A stretch of DNA of 64,000 bases, taken from the NCBI RefSeq assembly GCF_009827405.1, contig NZ_WTYY01000002.1, positions 434,001-498,000 on the forward strand, in the 5' to 3' direction. Source of the stretch: Alteraurantiacibacter aestuarii. GTDB lineage: Bacteria; Pseudomonadota; Alphaproteobacteria; Sphingomonadales; Sphingomonadaceae. The translations under genes and the position numbers were made by a program. Shown piece by piece: positions 9,694 to 18,666 of this stretch. The notes under the pieces were generated by a model. The model worked only from the letters and a program-made list of their open reading frames with translations. It was not told where the DNA came from and did not search any database. The stretch's first letter is position 1. Each line of letters begins with the position of its first letter.

Positions 9694-11195
9694 CCCGCGT
9701 CCCCGATGTGCACCACATCACCCAGCAGGCAGGCAGGCGCTATCAGATCGAGCAGCGCGCGCCTGAAGTCCGCATCCACGCTGCGGCCCGCACCGCGCCG
9801 GACGGATATGTCGATACGGCGCAAACCGTTGGCGAATGTGGGCGCGCCACTTGCGCCAGCCACATCTTCATGGCGGGCAACCAGCGCTGCATAGTCGGCA
9901 GGGGTGACGCAGCGGCCCGGCGCGGCACCCTCGCACCGGGACAGGATCGTGCGGCGTGCAGTGACCAAAGGCTCGGCATCGCATCCGCCAGATGCTGGCA
10001 ACGGGTTGCTCACCTGGCGAATGCGCTGGTCGGCATCGACGAGATGGACCAGGGTGTTGGCGGCGATATTGCCGCGCGCGCCCTTGCCGGACCGGTATGT
10101 GGCATAGGCGGGCACATCGCCTGGAACCGGATGGGCCGGATCATCGGCAAAGCGCAGCCGCAGCAGATCATCCCCGATCACCTCGGGCACAAAGGCGCGG
10201 GTGCCGGGTGCAATGGACAGCAGATCACGGCGGGCGCTCCAGCGCGCAAAGGGCCATGCTGCGTGCTGGCGATCCCATTGCTCATCCAGCCACATCACCG
10301 GCTCGGCCATGTCTGGATCGCACGCCAGCTGCGGCGCCAGTGGCAGGCCTTTGGCCCGGTCGCTATCGAATGGCATGGCGAAAGCTGGCGCGGGCGCGCG
10401 CACCAGTGCCGCTGTACCGCAGCGATCCAGCACCACCGGCTCTGCAAGCTCAACCGCCGTGCCTTCCTCAGCCACGGCGATATTGCCCAGCACCTGCCAA
10501 TGACCGGATGTGGGAATGGCAGGGGCCAGCGCATCGGCGGGCAGCCATTCCACGCGCGTCTCATCGCCTTCCACGTGCACGCTGCTGAGCCTGACACCTT
10601 GCGCCCAGCCGCTTTCCACGTGCCGGAACAACAGGATATCACCCCTGCCCAGCCCTTTTGCGCGCGCATCCAGCATGGCATGGCAGGCCCCCGCAAGGAG
10701 AGTGGGGCAAGCGTCCGACAGGCTGAATCTGGCATTCTCCCGGCGCACGGTCAGTGGATGCAGGGTGGAAAATCCGGTTGCAGCATGTGCCACATCGCCA
10801 GCCGCATCTGCCGCGCCCACATGCACCGCATCATGCCCGGCCAAGCGGCTGAGTGCCTGCGTCCCTGCGGGCAGTTCCACAGCGTCTGCGCCGGTATCAA
10901 ATTGCAGCAGCGTGCGGGCACAGCACCCCTCATTCAGCCGTTTTCCCAGCAACACGGCGTGGCGGGCGGCTGACAGGCGTTGCCGGCAGGTCTGAAGATA
11001 GGCCTCCGTCGCGGCCGCATCCTGGGCATAGGACAGATAGTCGCCGATATAGGCCATAGCCTCGATCAGCGTCATTTCGATGCTGGCCACCGGCAGATCC
11101 GCCGCACCGGGCACCGCCGCTTCCAGCTCGGCAATCAGCAGACGCCGCATGCTGGCATAATCGCGCGCCAGATAGGTGCTTGCCGCCGCCGTCAC
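9690..11195 (-). CDS. Baseplate J/gp6-like wedge protein
   Basis: A 501-residue baseplate J-like protein, the smaller of two in this operon (compare Afp11/Afp12 of antifeeding prophage). It shows YLARDYASMRRLLIAE, IGDYLSYAQDAAATEAYLQTCRQR, RYRSGKGARGNIAANTLVHL-like text near residue 375 (TYRSGKGARGN) and PADYAALVARHEDVAGASG near 440, which parallel blocks in the giant partner. The start is a GTG at 11195 that overlaps the TGA of the gp25 gene (GTGA); the open frame extends further upstream but only antisense to gp25. ATGA overlap with the downstream gene. It should form the inner ring of the wedge that closes around the hub. Confidence 0.85.
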   Translation of the reverse strand: MTAAASTYLARDYASMRRLLIAELEAAVPGAADLPVASIEMTLIEAMAYIGDYLSYAQDAAATEAYLQTCRQRLSAARHAVLLGKRLNEGCCARTLLQFDTGADAVELPAGTQALSRLAGHDAVHVGAADAAGDVAHAATGFSTLHPLTVRRENARFSLSDACPTLLAGACHAMLDARAKGLGRGDILLFRHVESGWAQGVRLSSVHVEGDETRVEWLPADALAPAIPTSGHWQVLGNIAVAEEGTAVELAEPVVLDRCGTAALVRAPAPAFAMPFDSDRAKGLPLAPQLACDPDMAEPVMWLDEQWDRQHAAWPFARWSARRDLLSIAPGTRAFVPEVIGDDLLRLRFADDPAHPVPGDVPAYATYRSGKGARGNIAANTLVHLVDADQRIRQVSNPLPASGGCDAEPLVTARRTILSRCEGAAPGRCVTPADYAALVARHEDVAGASGAPTFANGLRRIDISVRRGAGRSVDADFRRALLDLIAPACLLGDVVHIGDAG

Positions 11196-11563
11196 GCGGT
11201 CTCTCCATAATATGGCAGGACGATACGGTGCGCGGTGCGGGTGCGGGCATCGCAGTAGGTCACGTGCACTTCCGCCCGCTCGCCAGCAGGCTTTATGTCC
11301 ACCGCCAGCACATCGATCGTCGTGCCCCCCCACTGGCGGATCGCGCTTTGCACCAGCGCGGCGAAGGCTGCGGTAACGGCTTCCGAAGAAGGATCGAACA
11401 CCAGATCATGCAGGGGGCTGCCAAAGTCGGGGCGGTTCACGCGCTCGCCGGGCCTGACCAGCACAATCTGCGCCAGCATCTGCGCCAGGACATCGTCAAC
11501 CTCGGCCAGCCGGGTCGGGCCGGCAGGCAACAGGCCATAGGGAAAGGCGGCTCTGGTGGTCAC
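11192..11563 (-). CDS. gp25/GPW-like baseplate wedge protein
   Basis: A 123-residue protein of the gp25/GPW family, present in all contractile machines, where it nucleates sheath polymerisation by an EPR-type core. Visible are VDDVLAQMLAQIVLVRPGERVNRPDFGSPLHDLVFDP (conserved RPDFG block) and a C-terminal AEVHVTY strand. Start is GTG at 11563, overlapping the TGA of the spike gene; end overlaps the J-like gene start. Length is typical for the family. Assignment is secure from the motif plus gene order. Confidence 0.88.
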   Translation of the reverse strand: MTTRAAFPYGLLPAGPTRLAEVDDVLAQMLAQIVLVRPGERVNRPDFGSPLHDLVFDPSSEAVTAAFAALVQSAIRQWGGTTIDVLAVDIKPAGERAEVHVTYCDARTRTAHRIVLPYYGETA

Positions 11564-12393
11564 AGGATCGGCGCCCCGTCGATCTCGCCGCCGCCTTCGA
11601 TGGCAAGCCCGCCCTCGATGGTGACCGCACCGGCCACATTGGCCTCCAGCTCCACCGTCAGCGCGCCTGCCACGTTATTGTCGCCCTCAATCGTGACCAG
11701 AGGCATCATGTTGACTTCGCCGTCCACGCTCACCTCTGGTGCCTCAACCTCGATCGCTTCCCCGCTCAGCTCGATCGAGGAAGCGGGCACGGCCAGCGAC
11801 AGCACTTCGGGCGTCATGTTCAGCGTGCTCTCGGGCACCGTCATCGATATGCGCGCCGCGGTTACCGAAACCCGCGCTTCGGGGACGGTCTGGGTGATGC
11901 TTTCGGGCGTCATCTGGAAGTTGGCTTCGGGACAGGTGAGCTTGATGCCTTCGGAATTGAACACCATCGACAGCGGCACATCCACGGCGGGGGTGTTGCA
12001 ATGGACGCTGTAGCCGCCAACCTCGTCCAGATCGTTGATGATGATGGTGGTGTGCGCGGTCTTGAACACCTTGAGTTCGGGAACCACCGGTTCGGGCGCG
12101 TGGATGATATCCTCCGGCCCCCAGAAGCAGCCCGCCCAGACCGGATAATCCGGGTCACCGCCTTCAAATTCGATCCACACATTGGCGCCCACGGGCGGAA
12201 TGGCATAGAACCCCACATCCTTGCCCGCATAAGGCACGCAAGGCAGCGCCCAGTTCAGCAGCGATCCGGAAATGGATGGCACCCTGGCAATGATCCGGCC
12301 CTGGAACAGCGGGTCCTTGTTCTCCATCACCTTGCCGCGATACTTGCCCCAGAAGCGCTCCTCGCCAGCTTTTTTCCTGCGCAGCCACTTCAT
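11560..12393 (-). CDS. gp5/VgrG-like central spike protein
   Basis: A 277-residue baseplate spike. Residues 10-105 form an OB-fold gp5/VgrG-type domain (FWGKYRGKVMENKDPLFQGRI, PCVPYAGKDVGFYAIPPVGANVWIEFEGGDPDYPVWAGCF). Residues from about 150 consist of short repeating strands rich in PE, V and T, then hexapeptide-like TIEGDNNVAGALTVE repeats, consistent with a trimeric beta-helix needle. There is no lysozyme domain and no separate PAAR tip gene nearby. It follows the gpD-like hub with a 4-bp overlap, so hub and spike are split into two genes rather than fused as in Afp8/Pvc8. Confidence 0.85.
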   Translation of the reverse strand: MKWLRRKKAGEERFWGKYRGKVMENKDPLFQGRIIARVPSISGSLLNWALPCVPYAGKDVGFYAIPPVGANVWIEFEGGDPDYPVWAGCFWGPEDIIHAPEPVVPELKVFKTAHTTIIINDLDEVGGYSVHCNTPAVDVPLSMVFNSEGIKLTCPEANFQMTPESITQTVPEARVSVTAARISMTVPESTLNMTPEVLSLAVPASSIELSGEAIEVEAPEVSVDGEVNMMPLVTIEGDNNVAGALTVELEANVAGAVTIEGGLAIEGGGEIDGAPIL

Positions 12394-13535
12394 GCCGCCA
12401 CCTGCGAAATAGTGCTGCCAGTACCCTCACGGGCAAGCGTGAAGGACTGGGTATAGCTGCCAATGCCGAGGTTATGCGTCACCTGCTCGACCCGGTAACG
12501 CCCGTCATAATGCGTGCCCACACCGCGCAGGTCGATCAGGCCCGGCACATCCAGCACGCCGCCATAGCGCAGCGTATCCAGCTCGCCCGTAACCTTCAGC
12601 ACCCCTTGCGAGGTGGTATCGGTGCGGACCTGCGCATCGTGCATCGCCTGCAGATAGCCATGGCGCGGATCGGTATAGAGTTCGCGCCGTTGCATCAGGC
12701 CCAGCGCATCAAGCGCGGGATTTGTGGCCAGATGCGGAATGCGCGTGCTGCCCACCGTTACCAGTGGCGCATCGATTTGCGTATCATTGTCCTGCACCAT
12801 GCCCAGCACCTGCACCGGCGCGGCAGCATCGAGCTGGAAGTTGATCTTCGAGACATTGGTCGCCCCGCCAAGGTCGACCGAAAGCGGTGTTTGCACGCTA
12901 CCGATATTCTCCGGTGGTCCCCATGAAGCGATATTGGTCTGCGGTGCTGGCCCCGGCCTGACGGCAAAGCGATAGCCATTGCGTGCGGCAATCCGGGACA
13001 GGAAGGCTCGGTCCGTATCGTTCTGCTGCGATGTGCGCTCTATCTCCAGCGGGACCAGATCGAACGGCGTTGGGGTGACTTCGGGCACGATCCCCACCAG
13101 CGAATATTTCGCTAGCACCAGCGCGGCGATGGCCGCATCGCCCATCTCCGGATATTCCAGCGACAGTTGCAGCCGGTCCATCACGATGGACACATCCTCG
13201 CCCGACACGACCAGTTGCGAGGCACCGCTGTCCCCGTCATGCGACAAGGCCTGCGCGGTGGCGAAACCATCGATCAGCGTGGTGCGCTGCGATCCCAGCC
13301 GGACCATCACCAGCACCCGGCTCCACGGCTTGACCATGCCGCCGGTCAGCAATGCGAAGTCGGCCCTGGAGCCGGTTTCCCGGTCGAGCCGGAAGGTCAG
13401 CTGGAAAGTCCCCGGAGCCTGGCAATTGCGCGTGACCTGGGCACCGCGCAGCAGCGCCGTGACCTGCGCCGGTGCCGGACGGGCAACCATGTCGCCCAGC
13501 CACAGTTCGAGCTGGATGGACCCGGGCGCGCTCAT
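12390..13535 (-). CDS. gpD/gp27-like baseplate hub protein
   Basis: A 381-residue late control gene D/gp27-type hub (the N-terminal half of VgrG or Pvc8). Visible features include VSGEDVSIVMDRLQLSLEYPEMGDAAIAALVLAKY, the family block RTSQQNDTDRAFLSRIAARNGYRFAVRPG near residue 170, a DLGGATNVSKINFQLD strand and the C-terminal VPGLIDLRGVGTHYDGRYRVEQVTHNLG segment. It forms the trimeric adaptor joining the tube to the spike. ATGA overlaps on both sides couple it to the LysM and spike genes. Confidence 0.85.
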   Translation of the reverse strand: MSAPGSIQLELWLGDMVARPAPAQVTALLRGAQVTRNCQAPGTFQLTFRLDRETGSRADFALLTGGMVKPWSRVLVMVRLGSQRTTLIDGFATAQALSHDGDSGASQLVVSGEDVSIVMDRLQLSLEYPEMGDAAIAALVLAKYSLVGIVPEVTPTPFDLVPLEIERTSQQNDTDRAFLSRIAARNGYRFAVRPGPAPQTNIASWGPPENIGSVQTPLSVDLGGATNVSKINFQLDAAAPVQVLGMVQDNDTQIDAPLVTVGSTRIPHLATNPALDALGLMQRRELYTDPRHGYLQAMHDAQVRTDTTSQGVLKVTGELDTLRYGGVLDVPGLIDLRGVGTHYDGRYRVEQVTHNLGIGSYTQSFTLAREGTGSTISQVAA

Positions 13536-13840
13536 TCATCCACCTGCGCGCAATCATGGTCCAGAGAGGGTATCTTCAAGGTCGTGCCCGGTTCAACCAG
13601 CGCGAACGGATCGAGCGTGGGATTGGCATCCGCGATGCGCCAGAAAGCCAGCGGGTCGCCCAGTTCACGCGCGGCGATCGTGTCCAGTCTCTCATCGGCG
13701 CCAACGGTCACTTCATGGCTGGCGGGCACAGCGGCATCGTCGCGGATCAGGCGGCGCGCCTTGTACACATATTCGCGCCCGTCGCTCCTGCGGTGGAGCC
13801 TGTTGGGCAGGCCGTGATAGCGGCTGGAGGGGTCGAACAT
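13532..13840 (-). CDS. LysM-domain baseplate adaptor protein
   Basis: A 102-residue protein carrying a LysM-like fold at residues 40-95 (SHEVTVGADERLDTIAARELGDPLAFWRIADANPTLDPFALVEPGTTLKIP). In contractile injection systems a LysM protein (Afp7 C-terminal half, gp53-like) clamps the baseplate wedge. Here it stands alone next to the CIS tube protein, so the Afp7-type protein is split in two. ATGA overlap with the hub gene; 15 bp gap from the tube-like gene upstream. Confidence 0.8.
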   Translation of the reverse strand: MFDPSSRYHGLPNRLHRRSDGREYVYKARRLIRDDAAVPASHEVTVGADERLDTIAARELGDPLAFWRIADANPTLDPFALVEPGTTLKIPSLDHDCAQVDE

Positions 13841-13855
13841 CTGTGCGCCCTCCCC

Positions 13856-14512
13856 TTAATACGATCCGGCGTTGATGCCGGTGCCCGTGGCCTGGCCAGA
13901 ACCGCCAGCCGAACTGGCCAGTTCGACCAGATTCTGCTGATAGGTCATGAAGTCGAAACTGGCGCGACTGGAGGCGTCCAGATCGGTGTAGCTGAGCACG
14001 CGCATGGTGACCGAAACCGTCACCTGCACCGGGTTGAGCCGGTTATCGAACAGCTCCTCCGATATCTGGTAACCCGTCAGGCTGACCGGCAGCACGCGCT
14101 TGGCACCCCAGACAAACAGCGTGCGCGGCGCTGTCTTGGCGGCAATTTCCATCACGCCCGATGCCAGCTGCGCCTGTGCCTGTTTGACGGCGGCAAGCTG
14201 CGGATAGACCAGCAGTTCAAGCTGGGCGAGCTGCGGCAGGCTGCCCGATGCCAGCGCGGCGGCATTGCCGCTGCACATGCCGTCTGCCGCATCCAGTTCA
14301 ATATCGATGCTGATGGTCTGCACCGGCGGACCGGTAAAGCGCACCGCTTGCGAGCGCGCCTGCGGCTCCCCGCCGACCAACTGTGGCTGCAGACTGCGCT
14401 TCAATGTGGCGGGATTATACTGGAAGGCGACCGTGCTGGGCGATCCGCCTGACACCGGAATGGTGACGAAAGCGCCCTTCAAAACCTTGGGACCGCGCGC
14501 CTGATAAGTCAT
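13856..14512 (-). CDS. CIS tube-like initiator/adaptor protein (Afp7 N-terminal type)
   Basis: A 218-residue protein matching the CIS_tube N-terminal domain family (as at the front of Afp7/Pvc7 and Afp5-type initiators). Visible are VAFQYNPATLKRSL near residue 29, TISIDIELDAADG near 66, RTLFVWGAKRVLPVSLTGYQISEELFDNRLNPVQVTVSVTMRVL near 128-172, all typical blocks. It should form the layer between tube and hub. It stands just after the phospholipase-like cargo candidate (30 bp gap) and before the LysM gene. Confidence 0.82.
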   Translation of the reverse strand: MTYQARGPKVLKGAFVTIPVSGGSPSTVAFQYNPATLKRSLQPQLVGGEPQARSQAVRFTGPPVQTISIDIELDAADGMCSGNAAALASGSLPQLAQLELLVYPQLAAVKQAQAQLASGVMEIAAKTAPRTLFVWGAKRVLPVSLTGYQISEELFDNRLNPVQVTVSVTMRVLSYTDLDASSRASFDFMTYQQNLVELASSAGGSGQATGTGINAGSY

Positions 14513-14542
14513 GGCTGCACGCTCCTGCTGCTGGTGGGCGCG

Positions 14543-15646
14543 TCAATGTTCACCGGACACCACGCTTTCTTCATCCTCGTCGCGAAACCCCAGGGGCTGG
14601 GCGGTGAGCGGGAACTGCCGCTGTTGCGTTCCGGTGACCAGGCCAATTCCCTGTTCCACCAGTCCGGGTGCAGGCTGGCGCTGCTGCTGGCGGCGAAGCG
14701 CCGCATTATAGGCCCCGGCAGCCATCACGCCGCCAGTGCCAAACTGGCCCGGGTATTGCTGGCCCAGTGACTGAACCGCATGCGAAACCACCAGATCACC
14801 GGCATCCTTCTGGAAACCGGGTGTACCGCCGACGTCTGAATGGACCGCATTGGGCACGATATGCGTCTGCACCGCAGTTGAGGAGGATGCCTGGATCGGC
14901 AGATCGCGAAAACGCAGGCGCTCCTCACCCCCGGCCACGTAATTATTCACCCGCAAGACATTGGGCGGAATCGCGGCATCCTTGTGTTCATAGGGCACGT
15001 TGCGACGCCCCTCTGCTGTCTCCACGGTCATATGGCCTTTGCCCATTTCGGGCACCGTATCGGCCAGGTTGAGGCTGTGGACCGTCACGCCGGGCGGCCT
15101 TACCTGTTCACCCGTGTCGGGACAGATCAGGCCCCGGTGATGCAGGATCTGGGCCGCCAGAATCTGGTTCGCCGCACCTCGGCTGTGGCCCGACAGGTGA
15201 ATCTCGTCATCCCCGCGGCGGTGGGCTGCAACCAATTCCCGCATGGTCTCGTCAATCCGCGACTGCTGGCCTCTTTCCGTCTGGACACCGCCAAATGCTG
15301 GCCACTCACGCCAGTCATGATGCCCTTTGCCCGGTCCGGCGATGGTCACGGTGTCACCGTGATAATCATCGCCAACACGGGTGACGCTGGAGGTTTGATC
15401 CGCGGGCCTGCCACTGCCCTGCGCGGCGATATGCAGCTCGCGGCGGATCACCTGGTTCGGCAGGCTCATGGTGCGAAACAGGCTGGAGGCGGGACCGGAC
15501 GATCGTGATGAGCGCGGCGAAAGCGTCGAGAATGAATGGCGAGGAACCGCAGCCGCTGCCCCCATCGACCGGCTCAGCGCAGCTGCCGCGCCAGGCGCTT
15601 TCCTGATCACGGTCTTCACCGCTTGCGGACCGTAACGACTAGCCAC
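14543..15646 (-). CDS. Tle1/DUF2235-like phospholipase, candidate CIS cargo
   Basis: A 367-residue protein inside the structural operon. Residues 1-75 are basic and Ser/Ala-rich, probably unstructured. The rest has the order of motifs of the Tle1/DUF2235 lipase family: nucleophile elbow GHSRGA (Ser155), LADTVP (Asp196, cf. the family DTV) and AVHSDVGG (His269, cf. family VHSDVGG). The C-terminal 60 residues are Gln-rich and disordered-looking. Start is GTG at 15646 with GGGGAGG six bases upstream. Tle1 enzymes are antibacterial or anti-eukaryotic phospholipases delivered by type VI secretion; here the context suggests loading into the contractile particle. No immunity-like gene is adjacent, which would fit a eukaryotic target. 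Function is inference. Confidence 0.7.
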   Translation of the reverse strand: MASRYGPQAVKTVIRKAPGAAAALSRSMGAAAAVPRHSFSTLSPRSSRSSGPASSLFRTMSLPNQVIRRELHIAAQGSGRPADQTSSVTRVGDDYHGDTVTIAGPGKGHHDWREWPAFGGVQTERGQQSRIDETMRELVAAHRRGDDEIHLSGHSRGAANQILAAQILHHRGLICPDTGEQVRPPGVTVHSLNLADTVPEMGKGHMTVETAEGRRNVPYEHKDAAIPPNVLRVNNYVAGGEERLRFRDLPIQASSSTAVQTHIVPNAVHSDVGGTPGFQKDAGDLVVSHAVQSLGQQYPGQFGTGGVMAAGAYNAALRRQQQRQPAPGLVEQGIGLVTGTQQRQFPLTAQPLGFRDEDEESVVSGEH

Positions 15647-15706
15647 AAAGCGCCTCCCCGCATGGGCGGCTTGTGCCGGGCACAGGAGGGTGGACGAGGC
15701 CTGTCA

Positions 15707-16729
15707 TCAGAAATGACCCCGCTGCATGCTCATCGATGCCATTGTCGCAGCGGCTTCCTCATCTTCGTCTTGATCCTTCTCCTCATCCATCTGCATGGGC
15801 TGGATCGATCCGTCATCGTGAGGGCCTTCGAGCGCGCGAATGTGCTGTTTCAGCCTTTCCGCCTGCGCTTCGTGATATTCATATTCTTCGCGCGACATCT
15901 CCGGTCGATGCGGTTCGACCTGCTGATGAAAAATGGGTTGGTCGCCCATGGCTTCGTGATAATAGACCTGATGGATCGCCACCGCCTGGTGGGTTCCCTT
16001 TTTCTTCTGGAAATAGCTGCCGACGCGGATCCTGGGATTGCCGGAAATCGCCTTGTCGTAGGGGATCATCTGCGAATTGGCACCTTGCGATGCAGACGCA
16101 AGATTGACGATCTGCTGGCTCACCTTGCCAACTTCACCGACGCCGTGAGCATGGAGAATCTCATAATCGGTCCCAGGTACATAATCTCCTGAGGCCTGCT
16201 GATAGCGGGTGGCGCTGGCTTCGCCGGTTGCCCGCCTGAATTCCTTCCTGTGAGCGTTCTTGTCCCGGTGTCCAACGCTGGCTTTGACCGGTGACGGGTC
16301 CAGTCCGCTGTATTCGGTCGGCCCCTCGTAATACCGTCCCAGCCGGGCGCTCGCCATATAGGCAACATCGGAGAGCTGGTTCAGCGCCTCTTCCGGAACG
16401 GCATGGTGCGTGCGCAGGCTCTTCATCGAGCCGCCATGGCCGCCCTTATGCTCATCGGGCATTTGCAGAAGTTGCTGCTCTCGCTCCGTATAATGCCCGT
16501 ATCCGGTATCTTCCAAAGGGGTTCTTGGGCCGCGTCCCTGCCATTCGGCGATCTCGTTCTCATGATCAAAATTCCAGCCGCGCTGATCCTTGCGCGCCAG
16601 CGGTTTGACCCTCCGCACCTGCGACTTGGTCCTCACCCTGGAAGTCGTTCGGTCGGCCTTGCCAATCTTCTTGCCGGGCCCCTTTTGGGCCGCCTTCGCC
16701 TTTCCGTTGCCCGGGGTCTTGCCCATCAC
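15707..16729 (-). CDS. Putative nuclease-like cargo protein of the CIS operon
   Basis: A 340-residue protein not known from the structural core. Residues 1-50 are strongly basic (KAKAAQKGPGKKIGKADR...). Residues about 205-245 read LHAHGVGEVGKVSQQ then IVNLASASQGANSQMIP, resembling the His...NL...AN core of DNA/RNA non-specific endonuclease-like toxins; the tail is acidic (DEEKDQDEDEEAA). Start is GTG 16729 or ATG 16726, overlapping the TGA of the AAA+ gene. The position between ATPase and adaptor genes, the charge-split layout and the neighbouring lipase-like gene suggest cargo. The nuclease link is weak; it could equally be a chaperone or loading factor for the next gene. Confidence 0.5.
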   Translation of the reverse strand: MMGKTPGNGKAKAAQKGPGKKIGKADRTTSRVRTKSQVRRVKPLARKDQRGWNFDHENEIAEWQGRGPRTPLEDTGYGHYTEREQQLLQMPDEHKGGHGGSMKSLRTHHAVPEEALNQLSDVAYMASARLGRYYEGPTEYSGLDPSPVKASVGHRDKNAHRKEFRRATGEASATRYQQASGDYVPGTDYEILHAHGVGEVGKVSQQIVNLASASQGANSQMIPYDKAISGNPRIRVGSYFQKKKGTHQAVAIHQVYYHEAMGDQPIFHQQVEPHRPEMSREEYEYHEAQAERLKQHIRALEGPHDDGSIQPMQMDEEKDQDEDEEAAATMASMSMQRGHF

Positions 16730-18666
16730 CAGCCTCCCAGTTCTTCATCGCCAGGGGCGCGGCCGAGCTTTTCATATTCGAGCCGCGCGGACTGCTCGAT
16801 GTGGGACATGGTGATGGCGCAGCCCTGGTGCGCGGCGAGGAAAGCGGCGTTCAGGGCAATATTGCGAATGCTGCCGCCGGCCAGATGCAGCTTTGCCAGC
16901 CTGTCAAAATCCACGCCGTCCAGCGGGGTTTGTGCCGGGAAAGCTGCGCGCCAGATGGCTTTTCGGGCGGGACCATCCGGGAAGGGAAAGTCGATAATGA
17001 AGCGCAGGCGGCGCAGGAACGCCTCGTCCAGATTGTCCTTCAGATTGCTGGTCAGAATCGCCAGCCCGCCATAGCTTTCCATCCGTTGGAGCAGATAGCT
17101 GACTTCCATGTTGGCGTGCCGGTCCTGGCTGTCCTTCACTTCGCTGCGCTTGCCGAACAGCGCATCAGCTTCATCGAACAGCAAGATGGCGCCGCCCTTC
17201 TCTGCCGCATCGAACAGCGCGCGAAGGTTCTCCTCGGTCTCGCCAATGTATTTTGAGACGACCATGCTCAGATCGATGCGGTACAGATCAAGCTGAAGTT
17301 CATTCGCCAGCACTTCTGCGGCCAGCGTCTTGCCGGTGCCGCTTGGCCCCGCAAACAGCGCGGAAATACCGATCCCGCCAGCGCCCGATGCGCCCATTCC
17401 CCATGTTCCGTGAACCGCCGCACGCGCGGCAACCTGCTGTGCGATGGTGCGCAGCAGGTCCCGCTCGCGCGCTGGCAGCATCAGGCTGTTCCAGTCTGCC
17501 CGGGGTTCCTGCCGGCGAACCGATGGCGGCATGCTTGAACGCGCCTGATCGCGGCAGGCGCGCCACAGCGCCTTGTCCAGCGGCTCGTCACTGCCGGTCT
17601 GCGCCCGCGCTTCCATGATCGCCGCGCGCATGGCGGCAACGGACAGATCGAACTGGAAGCCCAGCTGCGCCATCGCCCGTTCGGCAACCACACCGGGCGG
17701 CAGCAGCTGGCGCCACAGCTCCAGCCTTTCAGCAGGAGGGACCGCCGGGACACCGAAACCCGCCAGACGCTGTTCGCCATCGGGAGCCTCTCCGCACGAA
17801 ACAGTGACCGGCAGCGTGGCATGGGCAAGAACCAGATCGAGCCGCTCGCGAGCCTCTCCCTCGATCGCGCCATTGCCGGCAGCAAGCATGATCCAGCTTG
17901 AACTGATCAGCGCCTCGCGCTCAACCTGACGGATCAGCACGGCCAGCTCGTGCCTGTCCGCTGGCAGATCGCGCAGGCGGATTTCGTGCACGCAATAGCC
18001 AAGCTTTGCCGCCGCAGCGGCAATGATTGCACGCTTGAGAACGGGATCGCCGCCGCGCAACATGATCGATGGCGGCGCCTCGGCCGCTTGCGTCGCTTCG
18101 CGCCAGCTGCTCGCGATATTCAGCGCCAGTTGCCGGTGACCGGGGGTGAGTTCGAGATCGGCCTCCACCAGTTTCATCTGGCTTTCGGTGCCCGGATCAC
18201 GGCTGGACAGGCCCACCAGATAATGCAGTATCCGTTCATCGATGCGCAGCGTGGCGGTGGTGATCGGCATGTCTTTCTCGACATGCAGCAGGCGCCAGGA
18301 CCGCAGGGGAGCATCGGGCAGCAGCGCGCTCCAGTGCGCACCCGGGAATGCCGCCAGCGCGAGCGAGAAAGTGGGCGTGGCGCCATCCTGCAGGCGCACA
18401 ACCTGATGCGCGCATTCGGCATCCAGTTCCATCGCCGCACACAACAGCAGGATGTCGGCTTCAAATTCAGTCAGGCCGAAAATCTGCATCAGCCATGCCA
18501 GCGGGGTGGGACTGCTGGCCCCATCCAGCGTGGAAAAGCGCAACGGCGGCTCGCCCTGCCGCACAGCGTCCACATCGCCACCGGCATAGGCCGCGAGCAT
18601 CTGCCTGATGCGTCGCAGATCTTCGACCAGAGCCTTCTTGGCGATATTCTCCAAAGGCGCGTTCAT
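16726..18666 (-). CDS. AAA+ ATPase of contractile injection system (Afp15/Pvc15-like)
   Basis: A 646-residue ATPase with an N-terminal winged/alpha region (LTEFEADILLLCAAMELDAECA near residue 65) and a C-terminal AAA+ domain: Walker A AGPSGTGKT near 440, Walker B ILLFDEADALFGKR near 500, sensor-1 LAILTSNLKDNLDEAFLRRLRF near 545. This is the layout of Afp15/Pvc15, conserved in extracellular contractile systems and needed for particle assembly or cargo loading. ATGA overlap with the DUF4255 gene upstream, and stop overlapping the start of the cargo-like gene. Confidence 0.87.
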   Translation of the reverse strand: MNAPLENIAKKALVEDLRRIRQMLAAYAGGDVDAVRQGEPPLRFSTLDGASSPTPLAWLMQIFGLTEFEADILLLCAAMELDAECAHQVVRLQDGATPTFSLALAAFPGAHWSALLPDAPLRSWRLLHVEKDMPITTATLRIDERILHYLVGLSSRDPGTESQMKLVEADLELTPGHRQLALNIASSWREATQAAEAPPSIMLRGGDPVLKRAIIAAAAAKLGYCVHEIRLRDLPADRHELAVLIRQVEREALISSSWIMLAAGNGAIEGEARERLDLVLAHATLPVTVSCGEAPDGEQRLAGFGVPAVPPAERLELWRQLLPPGVVAERAMAQLGFQFDLSVAAMRAAIMEARAQTGSDEPLDKALWRACRDQARSSMPPSVRRQEPRADWNSLMLPARERDLLRTIAQQVAARAAVHGTWGMGASGAGGIGISALFAGPSGTGKTLAAEVLANELQLDLYRIDLSMVVSKYIGETEENLRALFDAAEKGGAILLFDEADALFGKRSEVKDSQDRHANMEVSYLLQRMESYGGLAILTSNLKDNLDEAFLRRLRFIIDFPFPDGPARKAIWRAAFPAQTPLDGVDFDRLAKLHLAGGSIRNIALNAAFLAAHQGCAITMSHIEQSARLEYEKLGRAPGDEELGGW

